Assembly: GCF_900111395.1 (NCBI RefSeq)
Contig: NZ_FOHV01000013.1
Span: forward strand, 1 to 64,000
Source of the DNA: Thorsellia anophelis DSM 18579
GTDB lineage: Bacteria > Pseudomonadota > Gammaproteobacteria > Enterobacterales > Thorselliaceae
DNA length: 64,000 nt
Direction of reading: 5' to 3'
The notes beneath the pieces are model-generated. The model did no database searches, was not told where the DNA came from, and saw only the letters and a program-made list of their open reading frames with translations. This document shows positions 35,322-45,388 of this stretch, piece after piece. Every line of letters starts with the position of its first letter. Positions within the stretch are counted from its first letter, which is position 1. Position numbers and translations under genes: made by a program.

Positions 35322-36761
35322 ATGAATAAATTATTCATGGGTATAGATTGCGGTTCTCAAAGTACTAAAGTAGGTATTTTTGATCAGTTTGGCAATGAGA
35401 TTTGCTATGGGAACGATCTTTTAAGGCCTACTGAAACACCAAAACCTGGTGTTGTTTATCACCCTGATGAAGATTTGTGGGATAGTTTAGTGCGTGCTAT
35501 TGAAAATTGCCTCTCAAAATTTGATGGTAATCGAGAGGAAATTTTAGGCATTGGGCTATGCACTATTCGCTGTTGCAGAGTTCTACTTGATGAACAGGGG
35601 GCGTTAGTTGAACCAGTTATTAGCTGGATGGATATGCGGATGTCTAAACCTTATGTTCATTCAAATAACAGAGTCTCACATGTTACGACCACTTCAGGTT
35701 ATTTATCATTCCGTTTAACGGGAGAACGGAAGGACAGCTGCTCTAATCATGAAGTTTACTGGCCTATGGATTTTCAAACATTAGAATGGCAAAGTGATGA
35801 TAAAATTGCTCAATGTGGACTTAAACGTAGTCAGTTATTTGATTTAATTAAGCCAGGGGAATCGTTTGGAAAATTAAAACCGGAGCTGGCTAATAAATTT
35901 GGCCTAAAAACAGACATTGAAGTTTTTGCAACAGGAAATGACAAAGCGGTAGAAGTATTAGGTTCTGGATTAAATGCTGAAGGGCAAATAATGATTTCAC
36001 TAGGAACCTTCATTTCAGCAATGGTATATCGTGAAAGTTATTTTGAAAATGCTCAAACATTTTTTCCAACGTTAGCCTCAGAGCCTTTTAAATTTGTTTA
36101 TGAATGTACAGGTATTAGGCGAGGAATGTGGACTGTAAGCTGGTTCAAAAACTTAGCAGGAAGCGAAATTACTCATTTAGCTGAAATTGAAAAAATCAGT
36201 GAAGAAGATGTTTTGAATAGGATTGCTGAACAAATACCACCAGGTTCGGAAGGATTAATTACTATACTTGATTGGTTAAGTCCCCCAGATAAACCCTACC
36301 GTAAAGGCATGATGATAGGACTAGATCAACGTCATACTAAATTTCATATGTATCGATCAATATTAGAAGCAATTGCTTATACGATTAAAAATAATATTGA
36401 TTCAATGGTAAATGAGACAGGGATGGATATTAATCAAGTAACAATCATTGGTGGTGGCTCGAAAAGTGATATTTTAGTTCAAATTATTTGTGATCTTTTT
36501 GGATTAAAAACACAGACGATGAAAGCGAGTAGTTCTGCTTGTCTAGGGGCTGCAATGTGTGTTGCTGTAGGCTTAGGGATTGTTCACAATTTTGAACAAG
36601 CAAAAAATAACATGGTCCATGTCAATAAAGTTTACATGCCTAATTTGCAAAATCATATCTATTATAAATCAGTTAATGAAAATGTATTTTCTAAAGTTAG
36701 AAATTACACTGATCCATTCTTAGAAATGGCTCATCCTTATTTAAATGCAAGTGTAGTTTAA
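35322..36761 (+). CDS. FGGY-family carbohydrate kinase, YgcE-like
   Basis: A 479-residue kinase of the FGGY family (xylulo-, glycero-, gluconokinase relatives). The ATPase signatures are FMGIDCGSQSTKVGIFD at the start, ISWMDMR in the substrate half, GNDKAVEVLGSG, and the C-terminal adenine segment VTIIGGGSKSDILVQI followed by SSACLGAAMCVAVG. It phosphorylates a sugar or polyol; substrate cannot be read from sequence. E. coli YgcE is the closest match I recall by context. It is 141 bases behind the flavoprotein gene. Confidence 0.82.
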   Translation: MNKLFMGIDCGSQSTKVGIFDQFGNEICYGNDLLRPTETPKPGVVYHPDEDLWDSLVRAIENCLSKFDGNREEILGIGLCTIRCCRVLLDEQGALVEPVISWMDMRMSKPYVHSNNRVSHVTTTSGYLSFRLTGERKDSCSNHEVYWPMDFQTLEWQSDDKIAQCGLKRSQLFDLIKPGESFGKLKPELANKFGLKTDIEVFATGNDKAVEVLGSGLNAEGQIMISLGTFISAMVYRESYFENAQTFFPTLASEPFKFVYECTGIRRGMWTVSWFKNLAGSEITHLAEIEKISEEDVLNRIAEQIPPGSEGLITILDWLSPPDKPYRKGMMIGLDQRHTKFHMYRSILEAIAYTIKNNIDSMVNETGMDINQVTIIGGGSKSDILVQIICDLFGLKTQTMKASSSACLGAAMCVAVGLGIVHNFEQAKNNMVHVNKVYMPNLQNHIYYKSVNENVFSKVRNYTDPFLEMAHPYLNASVV

Positions 36762-37074
36762 AATAATACAGAGTATAACTTTATTAATTAAGCTAAATAA
36801 ATAATTAGTCTGAAAATCTAAAAATAATTTATATCTAAATATTATGATATTTAGATATAAATTTGTATGAATTAATGAATGATTATCTATTTTTCAATGA
36901 TTTAAATCCTATTTTTAAGTGAAGTGTCTTAGCTGTTTTCTATTCTATCATGATGAGCATCGATCGATTATTAATTTGACTAATCAAGTCTGAATTAATA
37001 GTGTTTGCGAGCTATATTCCGATGGGTAATTTGGTTTTGATTAAAACCTTTATATTTTATTTGGGGATCAGAAT
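36762..37074. other. AT-rich spacer with a perfect inverted repeat
   Basis: No gene in 313 bases between the kinase and transporter genes. It holds the long palindrome at 36826-36863. The transporter has its own ribosome site (GGGGATCAGA). A separate promoter for the transporter is plausible but not evident. Confidence 0.5.
36826..36863. repeat. 17-bp perfect inverted repeat
   Basis: AATTTATATCTAAATAT, loop TATG, then ATATTTAGATATAAATT: 17 perfectly paired bases per arm. It is all A/T except for one C and one G. It may be an RNA stem between the kinase and transporter genes or a binding site for a dimeric regulator. Confidence 0.75.
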
Positions 37075-38370
37075 ATGGAAAGTGAAAAATTAAGTACTCG
37101 TAGTAGGTATTTAAATCTACTATTATTAACTGTTGCAGGTGGTGCAATCTACCCAATGCTTTATATGCGCCAAATTTATCAAGATACTATGCTTGAAGCA
37201 TTTCAACTAACTAATGGTCAGTTAGGTGAATTATACTCAATCATGGGACTTTTGTTTTTTATTAGTTACTCACCAAGTGGTTGGCTTGCAGATCGTATCA
37301 AGCCAATGAAATTAATTACAATCTCTTTGCTTGGTACTGGGCTTTTAGGCCTTTGGTATAGCACTTTACCAAGTTATAGTATGCTTTTAGTTATTTATTC
37401 AGGTTGGGGAGTTACGACTGGGCTTACTTTCTGGGGCGCAGTGATGAAGCGTATCAAACTAATTTCATTTGAAAACTCAACTGGGCGTTTTTATGGTATT
37501 TATGACGGAGGTAGAGGATTAGTCGAATCAATCTTGGCTAGTATCGCGCTGTTTTTATTTTCAATAGCGGTTGGAGCTGATGGAACTAATGTTGTTGCTG
37601 GATTAATTAATGTTATTCATATGTACTCTTGGATCTGTATTGTATTAGCTGTTTTATGTTTTATTGGAATATTTTATGAAAAAAATACCGGTTCGGATAA
37701 TGATAAAGAACAAGCAAAAGCTGAACCAGGCGCTTTAGTAAAAGATTTGATTTTTATCCTCAAACAACCAGAAGTGTGGTTAATCGCGATAATCATCTCT
37801 TCAGGTTATCATTTATTTTGGGCAACATATAGTTTTTCTGGTTACTTACAATCGGGCGGTTGGGGATTCACAGCGGTTATGGCTGGAACCATCACCACAA
37901 TTAAATTATGGTTGAGGCCTGTTGGTGGGGTTGCTGGTGGATTCCTTGGAGATAAATTCGGTAATGTTAAGATATTAAATGCCTCATTAATACTCAGCTC
38001 ACTTGCCTTAATTGCATTGATTTTTACACCTATGATGAGTTTACCTGGCAGTGTATTAGTCGGATTATGTATTTTCTTTATCTTATTTATTGGGTTATTA
38101 ACCTATGCGATTCGCGGACTTTATTGGGCGATTATTGAAAACTTAAAAATCCCTGAAAGCAAATTAGGGCTTGCTATAGGTGTCATTTCTGTTATTGGCT
38201 ACTGTCCAGATATTTTTATACCATTAATTAATGGCTATATCATGGATTATTTTGAAAATGGCGCTAAGGGATACCAAGTGTATTTTGGTTATACTGCCGT
38301 AATGTCTAGTATAGGAATTATTTCTTGTTTTATATTAAGCAAACGAGCAAAACAAAGATTAAAAGTATAG
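37075..38370 (+). CDS. MFS transporter, YqcE/YihN-like
   Basis: A 431-residue major-facilitator permease with about 12 membrane segments. The N-terminal part has LYSIMGLLFFISYSPSGWLADR (MFS signature after helix 2) and the family block GRFYGIYDGGRGLVESILAS, seen in YihN and YqcE of E. coli. It imports the substrate (or a glycoside/phosphate form) of the neighbouring enzymes. A break of about 315 bases with a perfect inverted repeat separates it from the kinase gene, so it may be regulated apart. YqcE is next to YgcE in E. coli, which supports naming the whole set. Confidence 0.82.
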   Translation: MESEKLSTRSRYLNLLLLTVAGGAIYPMLYMRQIYQDTMLEAFQLTNGQLGELYSIMGLLFFISYSPSGWLADRIKPMKLITISLLGTGLLGLWYSTLPSYSMLLVIYSGWGVTTGLTFWGAVMKRIKLISFENSTGRFYGIYDGGRGLVESILASIALFLFSIAVGADGTNVVAGLINVIHMYSWICIVLAVLCFIGIFYEKNTGSDNDKEQAKAEPGALVKDLIFILKQPEVWLIAIIISSGYHLFWATYSFSGYLQSGGWGFTAVMAGTITTIKLWLRPVGGVAGGFLGDKFGNVKILNASLILSSLALIALIFTPMMSLPGSVLVGLCIFFILFIGLLTYAIRGLYWAIIENLKIPESKLGLAIGVISVIGYCPDIFIPLINGYIMDYFENGAKGYQVYFGYTAVMSSIGIISCFILSKRAKQRLKV

Positions 38371-38838
38371 TATTATTTTGATTTTAGCTGTTAATACGAT
38401 GCAAAACTACGGCTATTCGAGCATGTTTTTGCATCTATTAAATCGCATGATTACCTAAAAAATTGTAATTTATTAGAAAGATTATGATGTTTTGATTTAA
38501 GTAATATTTTAAAGCTTTAACCATCAACTGAGGATTTTATCAGTTAAAAAATTTTTACATTATCATATCAGTTGGTTTTTAGGTAACTTTATTAGATATT
38601 TAAAACTCTAAATATAGCTTTGGTCAGCTATAAGGTTTATTCTCAGCAAGTTGATACCTTTCTATTTTTTATATAATTATTGGTGCTATAATATCCGAAG
38701 TTGTTTTTATAATTATTTAAAATAACCCGATGAATTTATAATTAATTGAATTGACTTAATATAATAATAAATATTAGATCTTGTTTCTATTAAAATTAAA
38801 TCTGGATGCTTGTCGGATATTGAAAAAAGGAAGGGTTT
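38371..38838. other. AT-rich spacer before the RpiR gene
   Basis: Apart from the hairpin at 38398, no gene or clear site is seen in these 468 bases. The RpiR gene probably has its own promoter in this stretch. Confidence 0.5.
38398..38435 (+). terminator. Hairpin after the transporter gene
   Basis: GATGCAAAA and TTTTGCATC form a 9-base-pair stem with a 20-base loop, 28 bases after the transporter stop. A weak terminator for the catabolic operon. Confidence 0.5.
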
Positions 38839-39552
38839 ATGATTAAAGTAGATGGCGCTGGTTTAAATCCGTTAGAAAAGGTAATTTTCTCTGACTCAAA
38901 ACTTCACATTAGGTCTAATAGCAGTATTAAGATCACTGAACTAGCTCATCAGCTCAATGTTTCACCTTCAAAGATATCTAAATTTGTTAGGAAGTTAGGC
39001 TTTGATTCTTTTAAGCAATATAAAGAATTTATTAAAGTTGATGAGTCATTGCAAATAAAACAGAGACAAGACTCTAATGAATTAGCAAGAATAGCCAAGT
39101 ACATTTCAAGCTTTGACAATTCTCTAGTTGAAGCCTTTTGGTACAAATTAAGCGCTTGTAATAAACTTATTATTTATGGAATTGGACCATCATTTATTGT
39201 TGCAGAATATTTTGCTTATCGATTAAGAATTGCTTCGAATATTTTCGTATTAGCAACAAATGAAGAAACAGTGGTTCGTAATTCAGACAAGGAAGACACT
39301 AAATTACTAATTTTATCTACAACAGGCCAGTTCAAGTCATTTGAGGATGATATAGCTGGTCTTAATTACAATGAAATTATATTCCTATTTGAAGAATTAA
39401 GATTTTTTGAAGGGTTACGTGATCATACGATATATTACTTGACCCAGGCGTCAGGTGACAACTCGCTTAAACCGTATGAAAAATCAAGAACACTTTTTTT
39501 TATTTTTTTAGAAGAAGTCATCCAGAAATTTCTTCTAAAGGCAAAGTTATAA
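38839..39552 (+). CDS. RpiR/MurR-family transcription regulator
   Basis: A 237-residue RpiR-type regulator: an N-terminal HTH domain (KITELAHQLNVSPSKISKFVRKLGFDSFKQYKEF, about residues 30-65) and a SIS sugar-phosphate-binding domain starting around KLIIYGIGPSFIVAEYFAYRL. Such regulators sense sugar phosphates and control nearby catabolic genes. It stands between the transporter and dihydroxyacetone kinase genes, so it probably regulates both, perhaps through the repeats at 32505 and 32796. A clear AAGGAAGG site precedes the ATG. Confidence 0.85.
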   Translation: MIKVDGAGLNPLEKVIFSDSKLHIRSNSSIKITELAHQLNVSPSKISKFVRKLGFDSFKQYKEFIKVDESLQIKQRQDSNELARIAKYISSFDNSLVEAFWYKLSACNKLIIYGIGPSFIVAEYFAYRLRIASNIFVLATNEETVVRNSDKEDTKLLILSTTGQFKSFEDDIAGLNYNEIIFLFEELRFFEGLRDHTIYYLTQASGDNSLKPYEKSRTLFFIFLEEVIQKFLLKAKL

Positions 39553-40246
39553 GTATTTTTAGTGATTTCTTGATGCTATGTCCAATAATAGCATTATATT
39601 TCTGGTCTAAAATATAGCTTCTGGTGTATCTTCTATGCGAAGAAGTGAAGGTTTAGTAAATATTGTCATGAGACCCAAATTACGGTTTTTATATGTTATC
39701 AGTAAACGAAAAAATTGACACTTAACGTTAGCTAAAATATGTATTTTTCAAAGTTTAATATTTTTAAGTTATTGATATAATAAAATTATTCTTGGTGTAA
39801 AGGTAAGGTCATTTGTAGCCTATGTTTAGAATAATAACGAATAGTTTTATTATATTTGCGATTAACTAAGGTTCAAGTTTATCCTATTTTTCCCTGTCAC
39901 AGAAGTCCACTCAACAGATACCATATTTTTCATTAAAACTATTTTACCCTCGTCTAGTATGATTAGTTCAATATTCAGCTACTAAAAATTTAATCCATAT
40001 CCCATTTTTGCAATTTAAATTTTTGTCTAAAACATTTACATGTTATACAGAAACACACAATAGATATTATAGGTAAAAAATAAAATTTCGCATAATAATC
40101 TGTTTTTAATGTTTATTTTTTCCTTTCGGTTTTTTTGAGTATTAAAAGTAAAGTTAAATAATATTTTTTAGATTTTGAAAGCTATGCGAATTTTTAAATG
40201 ATTAACAAATAATAGATTATGTAGATAACATTTTAAGGAATATTAG
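39553..40246. other. AT-rich region before dhaKL
   Basis: About 700 bases without a gene. A short stem (ATGCTAT / ATAGCAT, 39573-39594) shortly after the RpiR stop could be a weak terminator. No good match to the operator repeats before the SDR gene was found here; TTTTTCC occurs twice (near 39887 and 40119) but without the rest. Confidence 0.45.
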
Positions 40247-42004
40247 ATGAAAAAAATTATTAATTCAGTTGAGAATATTGTTAGTGAAATGTGTCAAGGT
40301 ATCGTACTTGCTAATCCATCACTTGAGTTAGATTTACACAATAGGATTATTTATAGAAAAAATACTAAAAAAGATAAGGTTACATTAATCAGTGGTGGTG
40401 GTAGTGGCCATGAACCTGCGCATGCAGGCTATGTTGGAGAGGGGTTATTAGATGCAGCAGTGTGTGGAGATGTATTTGCTTCTCCAACACAAGTGCAAGT
40501 CTACCAGGCAATTAGAAAAGTTCAAAATGCTGCTGGCTCACTATTAATTATAAAAAATTATAGTGGGGATATCATGAATTTTCAAAGTGCTCAAATGATG
40601 GCAGATGATGATGGTATCATCGTTGATTCGGTTAAGGTAGATGATGATATTGCTGTTCAAAATAGCCTTTATACTGTAGGGCGTAGAGGGGTGGCAGGCA
40701 CTGTTTTTGTCCATAAAGTAGCAGGTGCTGCTGCTGAAGAAGGATTACCTCTTAGTGAAGTAAAGCGTCTAGCTCAAAAGACAGCTGATTCGGTTAAAAG
40801 TATTGGTTTTGCATTAAATTCATGTACTGTTCCAACAAAAGGTACTCCTACATTTGATTTAGGCCAGAATGAAATTGAATATGGGGTGGGAATTCATGGT
40901 GAGCCTGGTATCAGTAGAGAGTCTATACAAAATAGTCAAACGCTTGTCCAGAAAATGATGCTCGCTATAAATTTAGAACTAAAACTTTCAAGTGAAAATG
41001 AGGTTGCTATTTTAGTTAATGGATTTGGTGCGACGCCTTTAATGGAACTATATATTGTCTATTACGACGTTGCAAAATGGTTTGCTGAAAAAGGCATTAC
41101 TATTCGTTATGCTCTAGTTGGCAATTATATGACAAGTATTGATATGGCAGGGGCTTCATTATCAATTTTAAAAATAGACGATGAGTTACTACATTTTCTA
41201 AGTGCACCTTGTGACGCTCCAGGCTTCAAACAAACCACTTATATTATGCCAGAACCATTTGATTTGTCTTTACAAAGTAAACAGAAAACGAATCAATCAA
41301 ATTATTTAAGGGAAACTAATCCAAGTTTAGCAATAATAAATGGGCAATTCTCAGCTCAAAATATGATCTATTTAATAGATTGCATGGCAGAGATAATTAT
41401 CAAAAATGAAGTTTATTTTTGTGAGCTTGATGCTCATGCTGGTGATGGTGATTTTGGTATGAGCCTTGCTAAAGGATTCAAAGAATTAAAGCATCGATTT
41501 GAAGAGCTAAGTTGCATAGATAACAATATAGGATTATTTCTTGAAGAAATTTCTTTGATTTTAATGGCATATTGTGGCGGTGCTTCAGGTCCAATCTGGG
41601 GAGCTGCATTTAGAAGTGCAGGGAAAAGCATTGGTGCAAAATCATTCATAACCATATCAGATTTCGCAAATATGATGCAAGCTATGGTTGAAGGCATTCA
41701 ATTGACAGGAAAACGTTCCTTTGGACGTGGCGCTGAAATTGGAGATAAAACTTTAATTGATGCACTAATTCCTGCCTCAGAATCGTGGCATTTTAGTGCG
41801 AATAACAATCATTCATGGCGTACTGCATTTGAAAAAGCAGCAAAAGCTGCGGTCGAAGGAGCTAAAAATACTGAGTCATTTGCTGCTAAAATGGGGCGAG
41901 CTGGTACAGCAGGAGAGAGAAGTATTGGCTTTCCTGATGCAGGTGCTCATGCTTTAGGGATTATTTTTACAGAGTTATCCACTATGATGACGTTCAACGA
42001 TTAA
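40247..42004 (+). CDS. Dihydroxyacetone kinase, fused DhaK-DhaL (ATP-type)
   Basis: A 585-residue two-domain kinase. The N-terminal DhaK domain has VTLISGGGSGHEPAHAGYVG (substrate loop), GDVFASPTQVQVYQAI, IIKNYSGDIMNFQ, and GIHGEPGI, whose histidine covalently holds the ketose. The C-terminal DhaL domain (about residues 350-585) has DAHAGDGDFGMSLAKGF (metal-binding aspartates), GGASGPIWG and GDKTLIDAL. Fusion of both halves is the ATP-dependent type; no PTS partner is nearby. It would phosphorylate dihydroxyacetone or a related ketose such as erythrulose made by the YgcW/U/E-like enzymes. AAGGA precedes the ATG. Confidence 0.88.
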   Translation: MKKIINSVENIVSEMCQGIVLANPSLELDLHNRIIYRKNTKKDKVTLISGGGSGHEPAHAGYVGEGLLDAAVCGDVFASPTQVQVYQAIRKVQNAAGSLLIIKNYSGDIMNFQSAQMMADDDGIIVDSVKVDDDIAVQNSLYTVGRRGVAGTVFVHKVAGAAAEEGLPLSEVKRLAQKTADSVKSIGFALNSCTVPTKGTPTFDLGQNEIEYGVGIHGEPGISRESIQNSQTLVQKMMLAINLELKLSSENEVAILVNGFGATPLMELYIVYYDVAKWFAEKGITIRYALVGNYMTSIDMAGASLSILKIDDELLHFLSAPCDAPGFKQTTYIMPEPFDLSLQSKQKTNQSNYLRETNPSLAIINGQFSAQNMIYLIDCMAEIIIKNEVYFCELDAHAGDGDFGMSLAKGFKELKHRFEELSCIDNNIGLFLEEISLILMAYCGGASGPIWGAAFRSAGKSIGAKSFITISDFANMMQAMVEGIQLTGKRSFGRGAEIGDKTLIDALIPASESWHFSANNNHSWRTAFEKAAKAAVEGAKNTESFAAKMGRAGTAGERSIGFPDAGAHALGIIFTELSTMMTFND

Positions 42005-42027
42005 AGTTGATACTTTGCCGTAAGACT

Positions 42028-42060
42028 CCTTAGCAGATATGATTGCTGCTAAGGTTTTTA
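42028..42060 (+). terminator. Intrinsic terminator after dhaKL
   Basis: CCTTAGCAG and CTGCTAAGG pair as a 9-base stem around a 9-base loop, followed by TTTTTA. A textbook terminator 24 bases after the kinase stop. Confidence 0.85.
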
Positions 42061-42330
42061 AACTATTTATTTTATATGAAAGTTACCCTCTTTTAGAAAC
42101 ATTGCACTGCATTGTGATTATGTAGTGATATCCGCCTTCAGTTTGCTTTGACATATTAAGAACATATCTAAAAATGACCCTCAAAGTATCATTTAATTAA
42201 TACTTGAAATGATTTCTTTCAAATTTAACTTGGACATGTAAACTTTCTTTATGAAATGCAAAGATGATCTTGGTTGAATTGCATTTTTATTTCTTGAGGA
42301 AAAATCACAATTTAAATGGCTGGGGTTTAT

Positions 42331-43086
42331 ATGAGATATTGTCGAAATATAGTCGTAATTTTAATTTCTATGTTTTTATTACAAGGATGTATTAATTTAA
42401 AAATTCATAGAAATGTGTTTAGCGATGCAGTTTTAGACTCTACGGATGCATTTGAAGGATCTGTGCTTGAAGGAGAAGATGATATTATTACAGGATTTGC
42501 CTTTAATCCTGTTGACAAAAAAATGATGATAATGACCAATAAATACCAAATTATCGCTCCTATGTCGGAACAATTGCAATTTATATTATCAGTAGATGAA
42601 ATTAAAGATCACATCATCCCTTACTCTAGAAATTATACTTACCCAAATATGACATTATTTCTTGAGTACTCAACCTATACAGGTGTATTACATAAAAAAC
42701 CAATATTAAATCCTTTAGTCATTAGCATGTGTTTTAAAAATAGTTTATCAACAGATGATAGAGAAAAATTTAAAACGATGCTAGAAAATGAAAAAATTAT
42801 TTTTTATACATATGAAGAAATAAAAGAGAAACCTTGTTTTAATCTTGAGTTAACTGAAAAAGGAGGCGTTATTCTTCCTTTAGATGAGAATTTTGACGGT
42901 TCATTTATGACTAAACTAACAAGGCCAATACCATATAGATTTATTACGAGATTACCCAAAAATTCGACTAAGTTGGCAATCCAAAATGGTATAGCAACAG
43001 GATTGTCTCCAATTACTACAGTGTTAGATGAAGTATATGAAGTTGGGCAATATATTGCTTTACCAATCACTATATGGTGGATGTAA
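42331..43086 (+). CDS. Putative lipoprotein, unknown function
   Basis: A 251-residue protein with signal peptide and lipobox (MFLLQGC, cysteine near residue 20). The rest is soluble with no motif I recognise (central FAFNPVDKKMMIMTNKYQIIAPMSEQL). The frame opens at an ATG at 42316, but the ATG at 42331 gives a normal lipoprotein signal and has a GGGG run upstream. A very small lipoprotein gene follows after 35 bases, so the two may be a unit. It lies just before a ZorA-like gene, though with its own gap. Confidence 0.7.
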   Translation: MRYCRNIVVILISMFLLQGCINLKIHRNVFSDAVLDSTDAFEGSVLEGEDDIITGFAFNPVDKKMMIMTNKYQIIAPMSEQLQFILSVDEIKDHIIPYSRNYTYPNMTLFLEYSTYTGVLHKKPILNPLVISMCFKNSLSTDDREKFKTMLENEKIIFYTYEEIKEKPCFNLELTEKGGVILPLDENFDGSFMTKLTRPIPYRFITRLPKNSTKLAIQNGIATGLSPITTVLDEVYEVGQYIALPITIWWM

Positions 43087-43121
43087 AAATTAGGGCGTAA
43101 TTAAACTGAAAGGAAAAAAAT

Positions 43122-43244
43122 ATGACTAATAAAGTTATTGTCGTCATTCTGGTTTCATCATTATTAACAGCCTGTGGTGCAATTAATGAAAAAAGTGAGT
43201 TATATGAGCAAGAAAGGTTGTTGGATTTACTTAGGAGTGAATAG
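43122..43244 (+). CDS. Very small lipoprotein (40 residues)
   Basis: A short frame: ATG, signal-like VIVVILVSSLLTAC with cysteine at 18, then a charged tail with KSELYEQERLLDLLRSE and a stop at 43244. The lipobox LLTAC and a well-placed AAAGGA support it as a real gene. After lipidation only about 23 residues would remain. It directly follows another lipoprotein gene. Function unknown; small lipoproteins of this sort can be lysis or entericidin-like peptides, but nothing specific shows that. Confidence 0.6.
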   Translation: MTNKVIVVILVSSLLTACGAINEKSELYEQERLLDLLRSE

Positions 43245-43448
43245 TTGAATTTTAATGTTAATTACTTCAATTGGTTGATGTAGGTGGGGTGGTCTAACAG
43301 AAGCGTGATACTAATTCATTAAGCAAAAATGTTGAGGATGTGTAATAATTAGACTATTTTATTTCTATTGGGCATTAGTAAGGTATAATACCCATTGAAC
43401 TTCATAAAATTGTCTAACACCTATTCGTTGACTTAAGAGCTTAATCAT

Positions 43449-45341
43449 ATGTTTAATACCTTTTATAATCTAGTTTTGGATGGTGGCATCAATCAACAGT
43501 TTTTCGTTGTAATGCTAATCATCTTTTTTATCTCATTGGCTTGTCTTGTTTTTAAAAAGTGGATGCCCTTTGTAGACTATACGCCTTCACTGTTAACATC
43601 GATAGGGATTTTTGGAACATTTTTAGGAATATTTTTCGGACTATTAGATTTTAACCCCGCAACCATAGATAATAGTATTGAGACTTTGTTAACAGGTTTA
43701 AAGACTGCTTTTGTAACTAGTCTGATCGGCCTTGTATTATCAATGATATTTAAGACAATCCATACTATTTTTGAGTCTAGACATAACGCTAGCGAAGAAA
43801 TTACGGTCAAGGAGGATATTACGCCTGCTCATATCTATCAAGTCTTACAAAATCAATTCAATACACTTGATAAGATTGCGGATAATTTGATTGAAAAGGG
43901 TGATGAATCATCTGTAGGTCAATTAAAGTTATTACGTGAAGAGACTAAAGAAAACCAAAAACAAAATGAGTTAAATCTTGAAGCATTTCAAACTAAGTTA
44001 TGGACTAAGTTAGATGAGTTTAGTGATATACTCTCGAAATCCGCTACTGAGACGATAATTGATGCATTAAAATCGGTTATAGAGGATTTTAATAAGAATC
44101 TAACTGATCAATTTGGCGAAAACTTCAAAGAGTTGAATGATGCAGTATTCAAGCTTGTCGATTGGCAAAATAATAATCTCCACGAAATGGAAAGACTTTT
44201 AGCACTGCATAAACAAAATTCTGAAAGTGTTGAACATATCTCAAAATCTACAAATCAAATCAGTCAGTCTATGTCCAATGCTGTTAATTTTTCTGAATCT
44301 CTTGAATCGGTATTAACCGTTAACCAGCATCAAATAAATGAATTATCTAGGCATCTTAAGACTTTTTCTGATATGAGAGACAAAGCGATAGAAGCTGTAC
44401 CTATTATTCAGTCTAAGATAGAGCAAGTGACCACTGAATTAACAGATGGGGCTAGCTTAATTAATGAATCTATGACGAATGCGTCGACTCTTATGACTGA
44501 ATCTATGACAAATGCAACTACCATGATAACTGAGTCGATTGGAGATGCTTCATCTAAAATGAGTGAGTCCTCTGAGACTATCTCAAAACAATTGACACAA
44601 GCGGCTAGAGCAACTAGTCACATTTCAGGCCATTTTAATGAGACGATGAAAGATTTAATTGATAAGTTTGATGAAACTTTTAGTTCGGTGAGTCATGAGT
44701 TTGAAATATCTCATAACAAAATGAGTGAAGTTTTATCTACTAATACGGATATGATATTGAATCAAATTGGCGAGCATACTAAACTTAATGTAGATAAGAC
44801 TACTGAGGCATTAAATGTCCAATTTGTAACATTTGAGAAAGTCATGCAATCTCTACTTAACCAGCTTGAGACAACTCATCAAGCGATATTAAAAGATTTT
44901 GGTATGTCCCAAGATAGCATTAGTGAGTCGGTGAAAGAGCATACGCAAAATGTGCTTGCCGCTATAGAATCACAAGTTAGCAGCAGCGTTGCAAAATCAA
45001 TTGAGACTATGAATAATCAAGCTAATTCATTTGATAAAGCGACACTAGACGTGGTCAATCAATTTGAACAAGCCGTTAAAGCGATTACACAAGAAGTTCA
45101 AACTGCACAAATTGATATGAGCAAGCATTTAATTAGCCACAGTCAAACCGTTCTAGGGGGAATAGAGCAGCATGTTAAAGAATCAGTTGAACATTCTAAT
45201 AATGCTATTAACAGCCAGCTTAAATCTATTGATGAAGGTCTTGAACAATCCCTTAATAAAGCATTAGAAGATTTAGGCAGTGCATTAGCAACTATAGCTG
45301 GGCACCTTATGGCATCATATAAATCTAATACTGGCCAGTAA
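43449..45341 (+). CDS. zorA: ZorA-like MotA/ExbB-family motor protein
   Basis: A 630-residue protein with three visible N-terminal membrane segments (about residues 17-37, 46-66, 85-108) including SIGIFGTFLGIFFGLLDF and LKTAFVTSLIGLVLSMIF, the MotA/TolQ/ExbB pattern, followed by a very long Gln/Ser/Asn-rich coiled-coil tail with repeated units such as INESMTNASTLMTESMTNATTMITESIGDAS. Membrane-anchored ion-driven motors with a long cytoplasmic tail are the ZorA subunits of Zorya anti-phage systems. The next gene is a ZorB-like stator protein, which strengthens the assignment. Confidence 0.8.
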   Translation: MFNTFYNLVLDGGINQQFFVVMLIIFFISLACLVFKKWMPFVDYTPSLLTSIGIFGTFLGIFFGLLDFNPATIDNSIETLLTGLKTAFVTSLIGLVLSMIFKTIHTIFESRHNASEEITVKEDITPAHIYQVLQNQFNTLDKIADNLIEKGDESSVGQLKLLREETKENQKQNELNLEAFQTKLWTKLDEFSDILSKSATETIIDALKSVIEDFNKNLTDQFGENFKELNDAVFKLVDWQNNNLHEMERLLALHKQNSESVEHISKSTNQISQSMSNAVNFSESLESVLTVNQHQINELSRHLKTFSDMRDKAIEAVPIIQSKIEQVTTELTDGASLINESMTNASTLMTESMTNATTMITESIGDASSKMSESSETISKQLTQAARATSHISGHFNETMKDLIDKFDETFSSVSHEFEISHNKMSEVLSTNTDMILNQIGEHTKLNVDKTTEALNVQFVTFEKVMQSLLNQLETTHQAILKDFGMSQDSISESVKEHTQNVLAAIESQVSSSVAKSIETMNNQANSFDKATLDVVNQFEQAVKAITQEVQTAQIDMSKHLISHSQTVLGGIEQHVKESVEHSNNAINSQLKSIDEGLEQSLNKALEDLGSALATIAGHLMASYKSNTGQ

Positions 45342-45388
45342 TAGATTATTTTAATCGATATTGATTTATAAGTAGGACTCATTGTGGT

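Noticed and set aside
44460-44560. Tandem DNA repeat in the ZorA-like gene
   Set aside because: The repeated ESMTNA-type units are coding coiled-coil repeats of the ZorA tail, not a DNA-level array such as a CRISPR.
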